Shown: one piece after another, positions 23,927 to 33,300 of the stretch
Layout of the letters: each line of letters starts with the position of its first letter
Numbering within the stretch: position 1 is the first letter of the stretch
DNA from: an uncultured Clostridia bacterium
GTDB taxonomy: Bacteria > Bacillota > Clostridia > Oscillospirales > Ruminococcaceae
Direction: 5' to 3'
NCBI GenBank assembly: GCA_946567425.1
Contig: CAMNXF010000011.1
Span: forward strand, 1 to 64,000
DNA length: 64,000 nt
Position numbers and translations under genes: made by a program
The notes under the pieces: model-generated
Seen by the model: the letters and a program-made list of their open reading frames with translations, nothing else
The model's database searches: none
Told to the model about the DNA's origin: nothing

Positions 23927-23955
23927 ATTGTACCACAGATAGAGCCTTTTGTCAA
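23927..23955 (-). promoter_or_regulatory. Convergent minus-strand promoter, cassette B
   Basis: On the minus strand: TTGACA, 17 bp, TACAAT. Inverted repeat GCTCTATC (23913-23920) / GATAGAGC (23938-23945) spans the -10 box and differs from the plus-strand operator. Confidence 0.7.
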
Positions 23956-23980
23956 GTGTTTTGATGAAAGGAACGTAATT

Positions 23981-24253
23981 ATGGAAAAATTTGAATTTGA
24001 TTTAGAACAGGCAAGGTATGAGTTGGAGAACATTGAGAACTTAATCTCGGTATTCTGGGATTTTTTCAGCGAAGGAAGACCGATTGGCAATCCACCCGAC
24101 AAGTGTGAAACATTTTTATTTGTGCAAAAAAGCGAGACCTATGAAAGCGTAATTATTACGGTTTGGGACAAAATCCGTAAAATACGCGCCGATATGGAAA
24201 CCGCCATTGACAGGACTTGTGAGAAAAGCAGGAAAGGCGGTGAGGTTGCGTGA
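23981..24253 (+). CDS. Small helical protein preceding antirepressor B
   Basis: 90 aa from ATG 23981 (RBS gaaagga). Acidic and helical (FDLEQARYELENIENLISVF). It ends in ATG/GTG overlap with the antirepressor and occupies the same slot as the 74-residue protein in cassettes C and D. Possibly a partner or modulator; function unknown. Confidence 0.6.
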   Translation: MEKFEFDLEQARYELENIENLISVFWDFFSEGRPIGNPPDKCETFLFVQKSETYESVIITVWDKIRKIRADMETAIDRTCEKSRKGGEVA

Positions 24254-25011
24254 ACGAACTGCAAACCTTTACTTACAACAATTTACAGGTGCGCATGGTC
24301 GAGAAAAATGGCGAGCCGTGGTGGGTGCTGAAAGATGTGTGCGAGGTGTTGGGAATATCCAAATACCGTGATACAGCAAGTAGGCTTGATGAAGATGAAA
24401 GGGGGTCGGTTAGACTGGACACCCCTGGCGGTAAGCAAGAAATGACGGTAATCAACGAAAGCGGCTTATACAACGTCATTCTCCGCTCGGACAAACCTGA
24501 AGCGAAACCGTTCCGCAAGTGGGTCACAAGCGAGGTACTCCCCTCAATCCGCAAGCACGGTGCTTATATGACAGACAAAACGTTGGAACAAGCGCTTACA
24601 TCTCCCGATTTTCTCATTCGGCTTGCAACCGAATTGAAAACGGAGCGCAAAAAAAGAGCAATGCTCGAAGAACAAGTGGAGAAAGACAAGCCGAAAGTGC
24701 TTTTCGCGAACGCTGTGGAGTGTTCCAAAACTTCGATACTCATCGGCGATCTTGCAAAAATACTCAAGCAAAACGGATACGAAATCGGACAGCGACGGCT
24801 TTTCGAGAAACTCCGCAACGACGGCTATCTGATGAAAACGGGCAGCTCGCGGAATATGCCCACACAACGGTATATGGAAATGGGGCTGTTTGAGGTCAAG
24901 GAAAGCACGATAAACAATCCCGATGGCACAATCCGAACAACCAAAACGACAAAAGTTACGGGAAAGGGGCAGACCTACTTCATTGATAAGTATTTAAGCG
25001 CGGCGACATAA
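24250..25011 (+). CDS. Bro-N / KilA-C antirepressor, cassette B
   Basis: 253 aa from GTG 24250. The Bro-N domain (NNLQVRMVEKNGEPWWVLKD to VTSEVLPSIRKHGAYM) is followed by a C-terminal ANT/KilAC domain (ILIGDLAKILKQNGYEIGQR, then NMPTQRYMEMGLFEVKE). This two-domain layout is the standard phage antirepressor. The N-terminus is closely related to the cassette D protein at 37572-38270, while the C-terminal domains differ. Confidence 0.87.
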   Translation: MNELQTFTYNNLQVRMVEKNGEPWWVLKDVCEVLGISKYRDTASRLDEDERGSVRLDTPGGKQEMTVINESGLYNVILRSDKPEAKPFRKWVTSEVLPSIRKHGAYMTDKTLEQALTSPDFLIRLATELKTERKKRAMLEEQVEKDKPKVLFANAVECSKTSILIGDLAKILKQNGYEIGQRRLFEKLRNDGYLMKTGSSRNMPTQRYMEMGLFEVKESTINNPDGTIRTTKTTKVTGKGQTYFIDKYLSAAT

Positions 25012-25012
25012 T
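24983..25012 (+). promoter_or_regulatory. Promoter of capsid leader RNA
   Basis: TTGATA, 18 bp, CATAAT, inside the 3' end of the antirepressor gene. The predicted start falls about 10 nt before the leader motif gaatagttacggcg, the same offset as at 39675. Confidence 0.5.
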
Positions 25013-25027
25013 GCTGCAAAGATAATT

Positions 25028-25145
25028 GAATAGTTACGGCGCGTACAGCGATATATGATTTATTTGCTTTAAATCCGCGCCGTGTGAGCCTGTGAGCCTT
25101 ATTGCGAAAGCACTTTTATGTGTTTTTGCGATAAGGCTCTTTTTT
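25028..25145 (+). ncRNA. Structured leader with terminator, copy 1 (capsid operon)
   Basis: gaatagttacggcg opens stem P1 (ACGGCGCG 25036 / CGCGCCGT 25076). A duplicated gtgagcctgtgagcc follows, then a terminator hairpin (GAGCCTTATTGC 25094 / GCGATAAGGCTC 25128) and T6. The design matches the leader at 39716. It lies 100 bp before the scaffold gene, so late capsid expression must pass or suppress a terminator. I cannot say whether it belongs to a named phage RNA family. Confidence 0.7.
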
Positions 25146-25242
25146 CGTTTATAAGCGGTTTCTCCGCTTGAATAGACAGAGAAGTCGTTAAAACCCAAAA
25201 TTCACAACAGAGAAGTTAAAACACAAAACAGGAGGAATTTTT

Positions 25243-25824
25243 ATGGCTGATGAAACAAAGAACACCGCAACAACGGCAAACGAACAGCAGCAGGCGGCGG
25301 CAGCTCCAATAGAGAATGCTGCGGCGGCAGAGGGTGCAGCAGTGCCCGCGGAAAAGGTAGTATCGAAGGAACTGTTCGACAAGAAGATCTCGGAGATGAA
25401 CAAGGAAAACAAGCGCCTTAAGGCAGAGCTTGCGGCTAAGATGACCGACGACGAGAAAGCGGCGGCAGAACAGAGCGAAACGCTGCAAGAACTGAAAGAA
25501 GCGCGGGATGAGCTTGCCCGGCTAAAGACCGAAAGCGCACTGACAGCGGCGGGGATATCCGCAGAAATATCTCAGAAACTGTCAAAGGCAATCATTGAGA
25601 ATGAATCCGAAAGTATTGTCTCAGTCATAAAAGATGCGCTTACCGCTAACGCAAAGGACACCGAGGCACGGGTAAGGCGCGAGATCCTTGAAAAAGGTTC
25701 GCCGAGCGGCGTGAACGTCAGCGGCGGCAGCACGGCGGAAAAGCCCGACGCGGGTATAGAGCTTGTTAAAAGCATTGCCAAGCCCGATCAGTGCGTTCCG
25801 TTGGAAAAGTCAAAATGGTTCTAA
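25243..25824 (+). CDS. Capsid scaffolding protein (DUF4355/GP20-like)
   Basis: 193 aa. Ala/Gln-rich N-terminus, a central coiled coil (ELFDKKISEMNKENKRLKAE through LARLKTESALTAAGIS) and a flexible C-terminus. This composition and its place immediately before decoration and major capsid genes fit phage scaffold proteins. It would direct capsid assembly and then leave the prohead. RBS aggagg. Confidence 0.8.
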   Translation: MADETKNTATTANEQQQAAAAPIENAAAAEGAAVPAEKVVSKELFDKKISEMNKENKRLKAELAAKMTDDEKAAAEQSETLQELKEARDELARLKTESALTAAGISAEISQKLSKAIIENESESIVSVIKDALTANAKDTEARVRREILEKGSPSGVNVSGGSTAEKPDAGIELVKSIAKPDQCVPLEKSKWF

Positions 25825-25845
25825 ATTGACAGGAGGTATTTTTAA

Positions 25846-26148
25846 GTGAAATTTGAAGAAAGCGGACAAATCGGCGGTCGTCATGAGTTTTTGGCTTCGC
25901 CAAATCATCTCGACATACAGCATGTTTTTACTGCCGATACAAAATCGGGCACGCCCGTAGAGATCACCGACGGTCTCGGAAATAAACACGTCGGTATCTG
26001 TCTTAACGATGTCGTTGTGGCGGATAATCCCAATGGCGCAGTGGTAGTATTCGGCTTTGTTGACGCAACCAAGCTGACGGAGGAGAAAACGTCTTCAGCT
26101 GATTATTACCCCACGCTCATATTTGTTGAAAACAAGGAGGAGGACTAA
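25846..26148 (+). CDS. Putative capsid decoration protein
   Basis: 100 aa from GTG 25846 (RBS aggagg). Beta-rich (TPVEITDGLGNKHVGICLND, VVVFGFVDATKL). Small proteins between scaffold and major capsid genes are often head decoration or stabilising proteins; no motif proves it here. Confidence 0.5.
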   Translation: MKFEESGQIGGRHEFLASPNHLDIQHVFTADTKSGTPVEITDGLGNKHVGICLNDVVVADNPNGAVVVFGFVDATKLTEEKTSSADYYPTLIFVENKEED

Positions 26149-26151
26149 AAT

Positions 26152-27225
26152 ATGGCATTTTCCGAACTGATAACACCAAAATACCTTGCCGCAGCATGGC
26201 AGGAAGCAAACGTAAACTCCGATGCAAGTCAGTATCTTGGCAGTTCTCTTTTTGGCACAAAGAAGCAGATTTCGCTTGATTTGAGCTGGATAAAGGGCGA
26301 GGGCAATCTGCCTGTATCGCTTGCCCCCGCAGCGTTCGATGCGGAAGTGGCACTGAGAAGCCGCGGCAGCGTTTCTAAAATAGAGACAGAAATGCCTCTG
26401 TTTCGTGAGGGATTTCAGCTTACGGAAAAAGATAGGCGCGATCTTCATAACGCAGAAGCGCTCGGCGATCAGTACGTAAGAGATGTGCTCAAACGTATTT
26501 TTGATGACGCTAATAACCTTATCCGCGGCGCTTTGGTCGTGCCTGAAAGAATGATCTGGCAGCTTCTCGCGCCGCCCGACGGAAAGCCTAAAATCTCTAT
26601 CGCGGGCAACGGCGCAAATTATGCGTATAATTATGACCCGCAGGAGAAATGGTACGGCTCTAACTTTGTTGATGTGTCGTCTACTCCGTGGTCGTCTGCT
26701 TCGTCGTCTTTGCCTATTGATAATGTCAATGCAGTTGTCAAGGAGGCAAGTCTTAAGGGCACACGGCTTCGTTATGCAATAATGTCGCAGAAGACCTTTA
26801 ACGAGCTTATGGCTTCGGAGCAGACCCAAAAAGCGGTTCTGTCACAGAACGTTACGGCGAATATCTATATGACCGAAAACGTTACCAAGTCTATTATGGA
26901 GGAGCTTACGGGCATTCGTCCTATCATATACAACGGCTTTTACACTGACACGGAGGGCGGTAAGGCTAAGAATTTCTATCCTGATAAGGTCGTTACCCTC
27001 ATACCCGATGGACTTCTCGGCGATAGAGTGTTCGCGGTAACCCCCGAAGAATACGATCTCGGCGGTAATCCCATGGCAAATGTAAGCGTTGTTGAGACAG
27101 GCATTGCTCTTACTACCGAGTATACCAGCACGGTGCCCGTAAGAACATCGATTATCGCGTCTATGATCGTACTGCCTACATATCCGAGAATGAATGAGGT
27201 TTATGAGATGAAGGTCGACGCATAA
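26152..27225 (+). CDS. Major capsid protein (lambda gpE-like)
   Basis: 357 aa, starting 3 bp after the upstream gene. FSELITPKYLAAAWQE, FREGFQLTEKDRRDL, then a long beta-rich middle and a C-terminus with VSVVETGIALTTEYTSTVPV. The pattern fits the phage capsid E family with the HK97 fold. It is the main shell protein. Confidence 0.85.
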   Translation: MAFSELITPKYLAAAWQEANVNSDASQYLGSSLFGTKKQISLDLSWIKGEGNLPVSLAPAAFDAEVALRSRGSVSKIETEMPLFREGFQLTEKDRRDLHNAEALGDQYVRDVLKRIFDDANNLIRGALVVPERMIWQLLAPPDGKPKISIAGNGANYAYNYDPQEKWYGSNFVDVSSTPWSSASSSLPIDNVNAVVKEASLKGTRLRYAIMSQKTFNELMASEQTQKAVLSQNVTANIYMTENVTKSIMEELTGIRPIIYNGFYTDTEGGKAKNFYPDKVVTLIPDGLLGDRVFAVTPEEYDLGGNPMANVSVVETGIALTTEYTSTVPVRTSIIASMIVLPTYPRMNEVYEMKVDA

Positions 27226-27242
27226 CGAAAGGGTGATTAACA

Positions 27243-27449
27243 GTGAAAGTCAGGGCGTTGTGCGGTATCATTTACAATAACGTACTGTATAGGCGCGGCG
27301 ACGAGATCGAAGTACCGAGGGTAATGGCTAATACCGTTATCATATCCAAAGGCAAGCCGGATACCGACTTGCCCGAGGAGCCTCACGAGGAGGACAAGCT
27401 CGAAGAGCAAAGAAAGCTTTCAAGAAAACGGGGTGAGCGCAATGCTTGA
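27243..27449 (+). CDS. Small head-associated protein
   Basis: 68 aa from GTG 27243. VRALCGIIYNNVLYRRGDEI is a short beta domain; the C-terminus is highly charged. It lies between capsid and connector genes, so it probably acts in head completion. Unrecognised. Confidence 0.55.
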   Translation: MKVRALCGIIYNNVLYRRGDEIEVPRVMANTVIISKGKPDTDLPEEPHEEDKLEEQRKLSRKRGERNA

Positions 27450-27765
27450 TATGCTGGTTCAAATTCTCAAGGACAGAATTGCCGATACCGACCTCGAATA
27501 CTGGGTCGATAAGGACGCAAAGCTGCGTTATGCGCTTACATACGCTATATCGGCGGTAAATAGCCGCTGCGGATTTAAGCCTAAGAACACTACCGCGCTT
27601 TATCCCATAAAGTACGAGATGAATGTGCTGGAGGGTGCAGTGTGGTACTTGGGTAAGATTGGCGCGGAGGGGTATTCCTCGACTTCGGAGAACGGCGTTT
27701 CCGTCTCGTGGAAAGAAACTCCCGAATGGCTGTTGTCGGTGGCGGGTGGTATGTGCGTATGTTAA
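27442..27765 (+). CDS. Head-tail connector protein (gp6/gp15-like)
   Basis: 107 aa from ATG 27442 (GTG 27433 is an alternative). Mostly helical, with ILKDRIADTDLEYWVDKDAK, EGAVWYLGKIGAEGYSS and SVSWKETPEWLLSV. This is the usual phage head-tail adaptor layout (HK97 gp6/SPP1 gp15). It would dock under the portal. Confidence 0.7.
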   Translation: MLDMLVQILKDRIADTDLEYWVDKDAKLRYALTYAISAVNSRCGFKPKNTTALYPIKYEMNVLEGAVWYLGKIGAEGYSSTSENGVSVSWKETPEWLLSVAGGMCVC

Positions 27766-28124
27766 GCCGCTTAAAAAAAACGTTTTATTGGCAGAATTTC
27801 GTAGGTTATAAGGACAAGACGGACGACAAGGGGCTTTTACTGGGCACGTTTCCCGAGTATTCCGAGACATTCTCGGCTCGGGCAAACGTATCCGCAAACA
27901 AGGGCTCGGCAGAGGCGGAGATGTTCGGCAATCTGTTGGAATATGACCGAGTGATCGTGACGCGGCAGACCGACATAGATATGGACGAAAATTCCATTAT
28001 CTGGCTTGACGGCGCAAAACCGCCCAAACCGCATAATTACATCGTAGCGCGGAAAGCCGTGAGCAATAATATAGCGGTGTTTGCGCTGAAAAGGGTGGAA
28101 GTAGGGAATGAAACTAACGGCTAA
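27759..28124 (+). CDS. Head closure protein (SPP1 gp16-like)
   Basis: 121 aa from ATG 27759, overlapping the connector. Beta-rich with VIVTRQTDIDMDENSIIWLD and NYIVARKAVSNNIAVFALK, matching phage head-closure proteins that plug the portal after packaging. Placed exactly between connector and gp10-like gene. Confidence 0.65.
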   Translation: MLSRLKKTFYWQNFVGYKDKTDDKGLLLGTFPEYSETFSARANVSANKGSAEAEMFGNLLEYDRVIVTRQTDIDMDENSIIWLDGAKPPKPHNYIVARKAVSNNIAVFALKRVEVGNETNG

Positions 28125-28611
28125 GTTAAGCGTGCAAGGTATAAACGAGTTGATACGCGGAGTTCGGCAATATAAGCAAAACCTCCGGAAACAGGTGCAG
28201 AATATCGTTTCTGCGCTTATGGAAGAGGGCATTGATATTTGTACCGCCGAGATAATATCTCTTGATATTTACGACACGGGAAAGCTGTTGCAGAGCTTAA
28301 ACGGCTATACCGACCTGCAGGCAAACAAGGGCGTTATCAAGGTTGATACAGATTATGCCGTGTTTGTGGAATTCGGCACGGGCGTGCCGGGCAACAAGGC
28401 GGGATATGTCGGACAAGCCATGTCAAAGACCGCGTATAAGTATCTGGGAGGCACTCACTATGTCACGCTGCCCGACGGTACTCTCGGCTGGTTCTATCCG
28501 GGAGACGACGGTAAAATGCATTTTACGCAGGGACAAGCCTCGCGTCCGTTTATGTACAACACCGCAGAAAAGCTAAAGGATTTAATAAGGGGGATAAAGG
28601 TCAATGCTTGA
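28108..28611 (+). CDS. HK97 gp10-like tail completion protein
   Basis: 167 aa. LYDTGKLLQSL-like sequence (IYDTGKLLQSLNGY), DYAVFVEFGTGVPG and ASRPFMYNTAEKL are the HK97 gp10 hallmarks. It joins tail tube and head. It overlaps both neighbours. Confidence 0.85.
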   Translation: MKLTAKLSVQGINELIRGVRQYKQNLRKQVQNIVSALMEEGIDICTAEIISLDIYDTGKLLQSLNGYTDLQANKGVIKVDTDYAVFVEFGTGVPGNKAGYVGQAMSKTAYKYLGGTHYVTLPDGTLGWFYPGDDGKMHFTQGQASRPFMYNTAEKLKDLIRGIKVNA

Positions 28612-29005
28612 TTTTTTTGACGAGATTTTCAGTTGGCTTACATATTCTCTCCGAAATAAATTTCCCAAGATATACACCGCAAAGTCGGAAACGGCAGCGC
28701 CGCCCGTTTTCCCCGCTGTAAGCATTGTTCAAAAGCGCAATGTGACCTATCAGCGAACAAGAGATTCGTGCCTTGAAAATCACGTCAGCGTGATGATCCA
28801 AATGGACATTTACACCAACGATAAGGATAACAAGGAACAACAGGCGCAGGAAATCAGAAACACAGTATCCGATCTTATGCAGTCGATAGGGTTTAACCGC
28901 ACGATGTGCGAGCCCACGCCAAACCTCGCGGATATGTCTATATACCGCATTACTATGAGGTTCACGGGGATAATCGGCAAAGATAGGATCGTATACGCGG
29001 GATAA
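28604..29005 (+). CDS. Tail terminator-like protein
   Basis: 133 aa. FPKIYTAKSETAAPPVFPAV, then SVMIQMDIYTNDKDNKEQQA and ITMRFTGIIG. The size, position before the major tail gene and the alternating beta/helix pattern fit tail terminator (minor capsid-like) proteins. It caps the tail tube. Confidence 0.68.
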   Translation: MLDFFDEIFSWLTYSLRNKFPKIYTAKSETAAPPVFPAVSIVQKRNVTYQRTRDSCLENHVSVMIQMDIYTNDKDNKEQQAQEIRNTVSDLMQSIGFNRTMCEPTPNLADMSIYRITMRFTGIIGKDRIVYAG

Positions 29006-29032
29006 ATCTACACAGGAGGTAATTTATTACAT

Positions 29033-29557
29033 ATGGCAGATATCGAAAGAACACCGCGAATAGACCTGGCGAGCGCGGGAGTGGCAGTCGGATATGCGTT
29101 TGAAACTACGGCTGGGACAATGCCGTCGGGTTCTTATACTCATCTTTCGGGCGTTTCGGATATCCCCGAGATGAACGAAAGCCCCGAAATGATCGATACA
29201 ACTACGCTGGACGAGCTTACGGAACGCGTCGGCGTACCTGGGCTTAAGGCACTGCCGTCCGCTACAGGCTTCACGGTGAATTATACCGAGACCCTTAAAA
29301 GTCAATGGAAAGACGTTATGAGCAAATATAATTCGGGCAAGGAGTCCGGTAAGCGCATGTGGGTAACCATAGTGTTCCCCGGCATTTCGGACGCGTTTTT
29401 CTTCCCGGTCGAGCCGTCTCCTTTGGGCGTGCCGGGCGTAGGCGTGGGCAATGTTTTGAGCACTACGGTATATATGACCAAGATCGGCGAAGTTCAGATG
29501 GAGGCTGCTCACGAAATCGTAGCTTGGAGCGGCGCGAGCGTATCGAGCTTGACCTGA
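29033..29557 (+). CDS. Major tail tube protein
   Basis: 174 aa. IDLASAGVAVGYAFETTAG, then MNESPEMIDTTTLDELTER, GFTVNYTETLKSQW and PLGVPGVGVGNVLSTTVYM. This is the Firmicutes siphovirus tail tube pattern. It polymerises around the tape measure. RBS caggagg; ATG 29033. Confidence 0.82.
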   Translation: MADIERTPRIDLASAGVAVGYAFETTAGTMPSGSYTHLSGVSDIPEMNESPEMIDTTTLDELTERVGVPGLKALPSATGFTVNYTETLKSQWKDVMSKYNSGKESGKRMWVTIVFPGISDAFFFPVEPSPLGVPGVGVGNVLSTTVYMTKIGEVQMEAAHEIVAWSGASVSSLT

Positions 29558-29598
29558 TAACGGCAGAAATTTAAATGACATAACAGGAGGATTTTATT

Positions 29599-29928
29599 AT
29601 GGTTGAATTTACTTACGGCGGCAAGAAGTATTCCCTCGGGTTTAACAGAAAGAGTGCGGCGGCAATCGAGAAAGCGGGGTTTGTGATCGGCGAGATTACG
29701 GATAAGCCGAATATTATGATACCGCTGCTTGTTCAGGGTGCTTTTCAGATGAACCACAGGCATATGCGCGATGACCAAATCGACGAGGTTTACGAGAATA
29801 TCGCAGACAAGGACGGATTTGTGACGGCGCTTGTCAAAGAGTACCGCAAGACTTATGAGACGCTTCTCGGAAAGTCCGATGACGCTGAGGAGGGTAACGA
29901 AAATCTTATCAAGTGGACGGAGACATAA
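29599..29928 (+). CDS. Tail assembly chaperone, N-terminal protein
   Basis: 109 aa. FTYGGKKYSLGFNRKSAAAI and DQIDEVYENIADKDGF fit the small chaperone (DUF5055-like) before the tape measure. In many phages this gene and the next are joined by a programmed -1 frameshift. The overlap here is in the -1 frame but I see no clear slippery heptamer. Confidence 0.75.
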   Translation: MVEFTYGGKKYSLGFNRKSAAAIEKAGFVIGEITDKPNIMIPLLVQGAFQMNHRHMRDDQIDEVYENIADKDGFVTALVKEYRKTYETLLGKSDDAEEGNENLIKWTET

Positions 29929-30350
29929 CGGAGCATAACCGTCCACGGAAAAATGATATTCGGGAAAGCCTCGGAGAGCTTTTTGAAAGGGTTTTCCCGA
30001 TGTATCTCAATATGGGAATGACAGCGGAGGGGTTTTGGGAGCAAGACCCCTCTTTGTGTGCGGCGTACAGAAAGGCGTATGAGAAACGTATCGAGCACGA
30101 GAGGGAAATGATAAACTATTCGGCTTGGCTGCAAGGACGGTACATTTACGATGCTCTTTGCGCGGTACACCCGATATACCACACCTTTGCCAAAAGAGGT
30201 ACAAAAGCAGCTCCGTATCATGAAGAGCCTATTAAATTTTATAAGAACGAGGAAGAAATGCGGCTTGGCGAGGAACAGAAGCTCCGCGATAAGACATATC
30301 AGTTCTTCCTTGCAATGATGGGAGGAGACGAACAGAAAAATGGCAAATGA
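29913..30350 (+). CDS. Tail assembly chaperone, second protein
   Basis: 145 aa from GTG 29913, overlapping the previous gene in the -1 frame. Helical: SLGELFERVFPMYLNMGMTA and YRKAYEKRIEHEREMINYSA. The position between tube/chaperone and tape measure matches the G-T chaperone partner. It could be made by frameshift or coupled reinitiation. Confidence 0.65.
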   Translation: MDGDITEHNRPRKNDIRESLGELFERVFPMYLNMGMTAEGFWEQDPSLCAAYRKAYEKRIEHEREMINYSAWLQGRYIYDALCAVHPIYHTFAKRGTKAAPYHEEPIKFYKNEEEMRLGEEQKLRDKTYQFFLAMMGGDEQKNGK

Positions 30351-33300
30351 TCTGAACATTGAAAGCCTGTCAATTGGTTTTCAGGTAACGTCCGCTTCCG
30401 CAATGGACGCGGTTGACAAGCTCGAAGAGAAACTTAATAAACTCAAAGCGGCGACACAGGGAGGCTTACAGGGCGCGTCCTCTGTGGCTAAGTCGCTGGA
30501 GAAGATAGCGTTAGCGGCGAAAGGCTTTGACAGCGTAGACACAGGCAAACTGACCGCAGTGGCAGAAGCGCTCAACAAGATCGGGAATATCGCGGTAGGC
30601 GGTAGTCTGTCGGGCGCAGCCGCGCAAATGAAAGACTTAACCAAAATCGGAAACGCGGTCGCAAATCTGCCGTCAATATCGTCAGGGCAGCTCCAAACGC
30701 TGACAGGTCTGGGCGCGGCTTTGCAATCGATTGCAAACGCTCCGCAGATACCTGATTTGTCGAGCACAGCTTCACAAATGAGAAATTTGACACGTATAGC
30801 AAATACAGTCACAGGCGTGCCCTCTGTATCAATAGGACAGCGTATGTCTTTATCAAGGCTTGTAGGGTCACTGCAATCGCTTTCAAATATCCCGCAATTA
30901 CCCGATCTTTCGAGCACCGCGCGGTCGCTCTCACAATTAAACGGTGTGGCGGCAAATATAACGGCAGTAGATATGTCCGCAATGGCTATTAAGATACAAG
31001 AGCTCACAAGCGCTTTAAAACCGCTTGAAACGCTCGGAAAGACAAATCTGTCGAGCTTTATAAACTCGCTGAAAAAGCTGCCCGAAATAAGCACCGCACT
31101 GTCAAGCATGGACATGGGAACGTTCGCTTCGCAGATACAGACGGTGGCAACGGCGATATCTCCGCTGACATTGGAGATAGAGCGTATGGCGAATGCCGTT
31201 GGCGCTTTGCCTCAGCCGATACAAAACGCGGTCGCGGGTCTGATAAACTATAACAACGCGACGCAGGTCGCGGGCAGCAGCACCAATCAGCTTTTGAACA
31301 GGATAAAGAACCTTTTAAGCATAGGCAGCATTGTCGCGGTATCGCGGCGAATAAAATACCTGTTCGGCGGTATGATCGAAAGCTCGAATATGTTTGTTGA
31401 GAATATGAACCTTTTTTCGGTATCAATGGGCAGCGCCGCCGACGAGGCTCTGAAATTTGCGAACAGAGTAAACGAGCTTATGGGTATCGACGTTTCGCAA
31501 TGGATACAAAATCAAGGCTATTTCAAGCAGATAGCCTCGGGCTTCGGCGTGGTCGAGGATAAGGCGAACTTGATGTCGCAGAATTTGACGCAGTTGGGTT
31601 TCGATAAAAGATTGTCGCTTTGTGGAGCGATCCACATTGAAAAACAAGGTGAACCTACAAATGTAGGGTGTGCGGCTTAATTGCCGTGCTAACGGGGGAA
31701 ACCCTAATGTTAAGTATATTTAACAAGGACAATCCCGTGCTAAGCCCTTTACAGGGAAAGTGTAACGACCATCTCGAAAGAGAGTAGCTTTAACGTGAAA
31801 TTCGTTATTGCGAAGTGCCTTGCCCCTCGCAAGAGGGTGATGATATGGTCTACTCCGACCGCCAAGAGCGGTGTTAAAGTACTCGGAAACGAGCGGTATT
31901 TAGGATATCCAGCTTCTATAATATCTCCGTAGAAAGCGCAATGCAGAAGCTCCAAAGCGGTATAAGCGGAGAAATTATGCCTTTGCGCAGTCTGGGCTAT
32001 GCCCTTGACGAAAGCACATTGAAACAGGTCGCGTTTAACCACGGCATAACGGACAGCTTAACCAATATGTCACAGGCTCAAAAGTCACAGATACGCTATC
32101 TGGCGATAATGGAGCAGTCCAAGAACGCTATGGGCGATATGGCGCGAACGCTTGAAAGCCCCGCGAACCAAATGAGAATATTCGAGCAGCGCATAGACCA
32201 ACTGAAACGCGCGATAGGTAACGGTCTTATGCCGATAATAAGCGCGGCGCTGCCGTGGGTAACGGCGTTTGTCAAGCTGCTTACAGAGGGCGCGCAGAAA
32301 ATAGCGGACTTCCTCGGCTTTGAGATACCGAAGTTTGACTACGGAGATCTTATAGCGGACAGCAACAAGGGCGTAAGCTCGAGCTTTGACAGCGCCACAA
32401 AGGCAGCTAAGGAGTTCAAGGGTACGCTGTCGAGCATAGATCAGCTTAACATTATCGGCGGCGAAAAGGACACAGGCAGTACAGGGCTCGGGAATATGTA
32501 CGACCTCAACATCGATTTGCCGTCCTATGACTTCCTCGGCGGACTGGAGGAGAGCACTGACAAGGCGTATAATAAGCTGAAAAATTTTGTAAACAACGCA
32601 TTGCCGTGGCTTGAAAGTTTCGGCACGGGTATTGCCATTGCGTTCGGCACTTCTAAAATAGGCGGCTTTATAACGTCTATCGGCAATTTATACGACGGTA
32701 TGAAAAAGTTCATAGGTCTGAACGGCGCGAAAACGTTCACGGGCATTGCGGGCGGTCTTGCGGCAGGAGCTACGTCGGGAATGCTGCTGTTCAACGGCAT
32801 TAAGAACCTTGTTACCAAAACGGGAGACTTGGCAAATAATTTCAACTTGGTAAAAGCGGGAGTAGGCGTTGCAGGCATAGCTCTTTCGGCATTTATCGCT
32901 ATGGGTAATCCTTTAGGTGCGGTTATTACTGTTGTTGGGGCGGGCGTTGGTGCTATTATGGGCGTTGTTCAAGGCATTGACGAAAACATTACTAAAATGA
33001 ACAAAACAATGTCTGATAGTATGCTTTTTAACAACGGCGGCACGAAAATAAGCGAGGTCGCGGACGCGTTCGGCGAATGGGCTAATACTGCTGAGGCTGT
33101 CAACAGACAGACCATTGATAAGTATAGTCAGCTTGACGAATATGACACGAAAATCGACAGCGTTTTGCAGACAATGCAGGAAATCGCGGGGGTTAATATC
33201 AACCCAACCGCCCTTACTGCCGAAGAAGCAGAGAATTTGCGCAAACCCTTTTCCGAGCTATGTGATTATTTGGAGACAAGTTTCAAGCAAAGAACACAGA

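Noticed and set aside
29880-29930. Programmed -1 frameshift joining the tail chaperones
   Set aside because: The second frame is -1 and open only from about 29898, but no X-XXY-YYZ heptamer is present in that short overlap; a GTG start is the simpler reading.
31606-31904. Group II intron or frameshifted tape-measure gene
   Set aside because: P7/P8/P9 pairings and the U-G splice pair are of group I type, and the exons rejoin exactly in frame.
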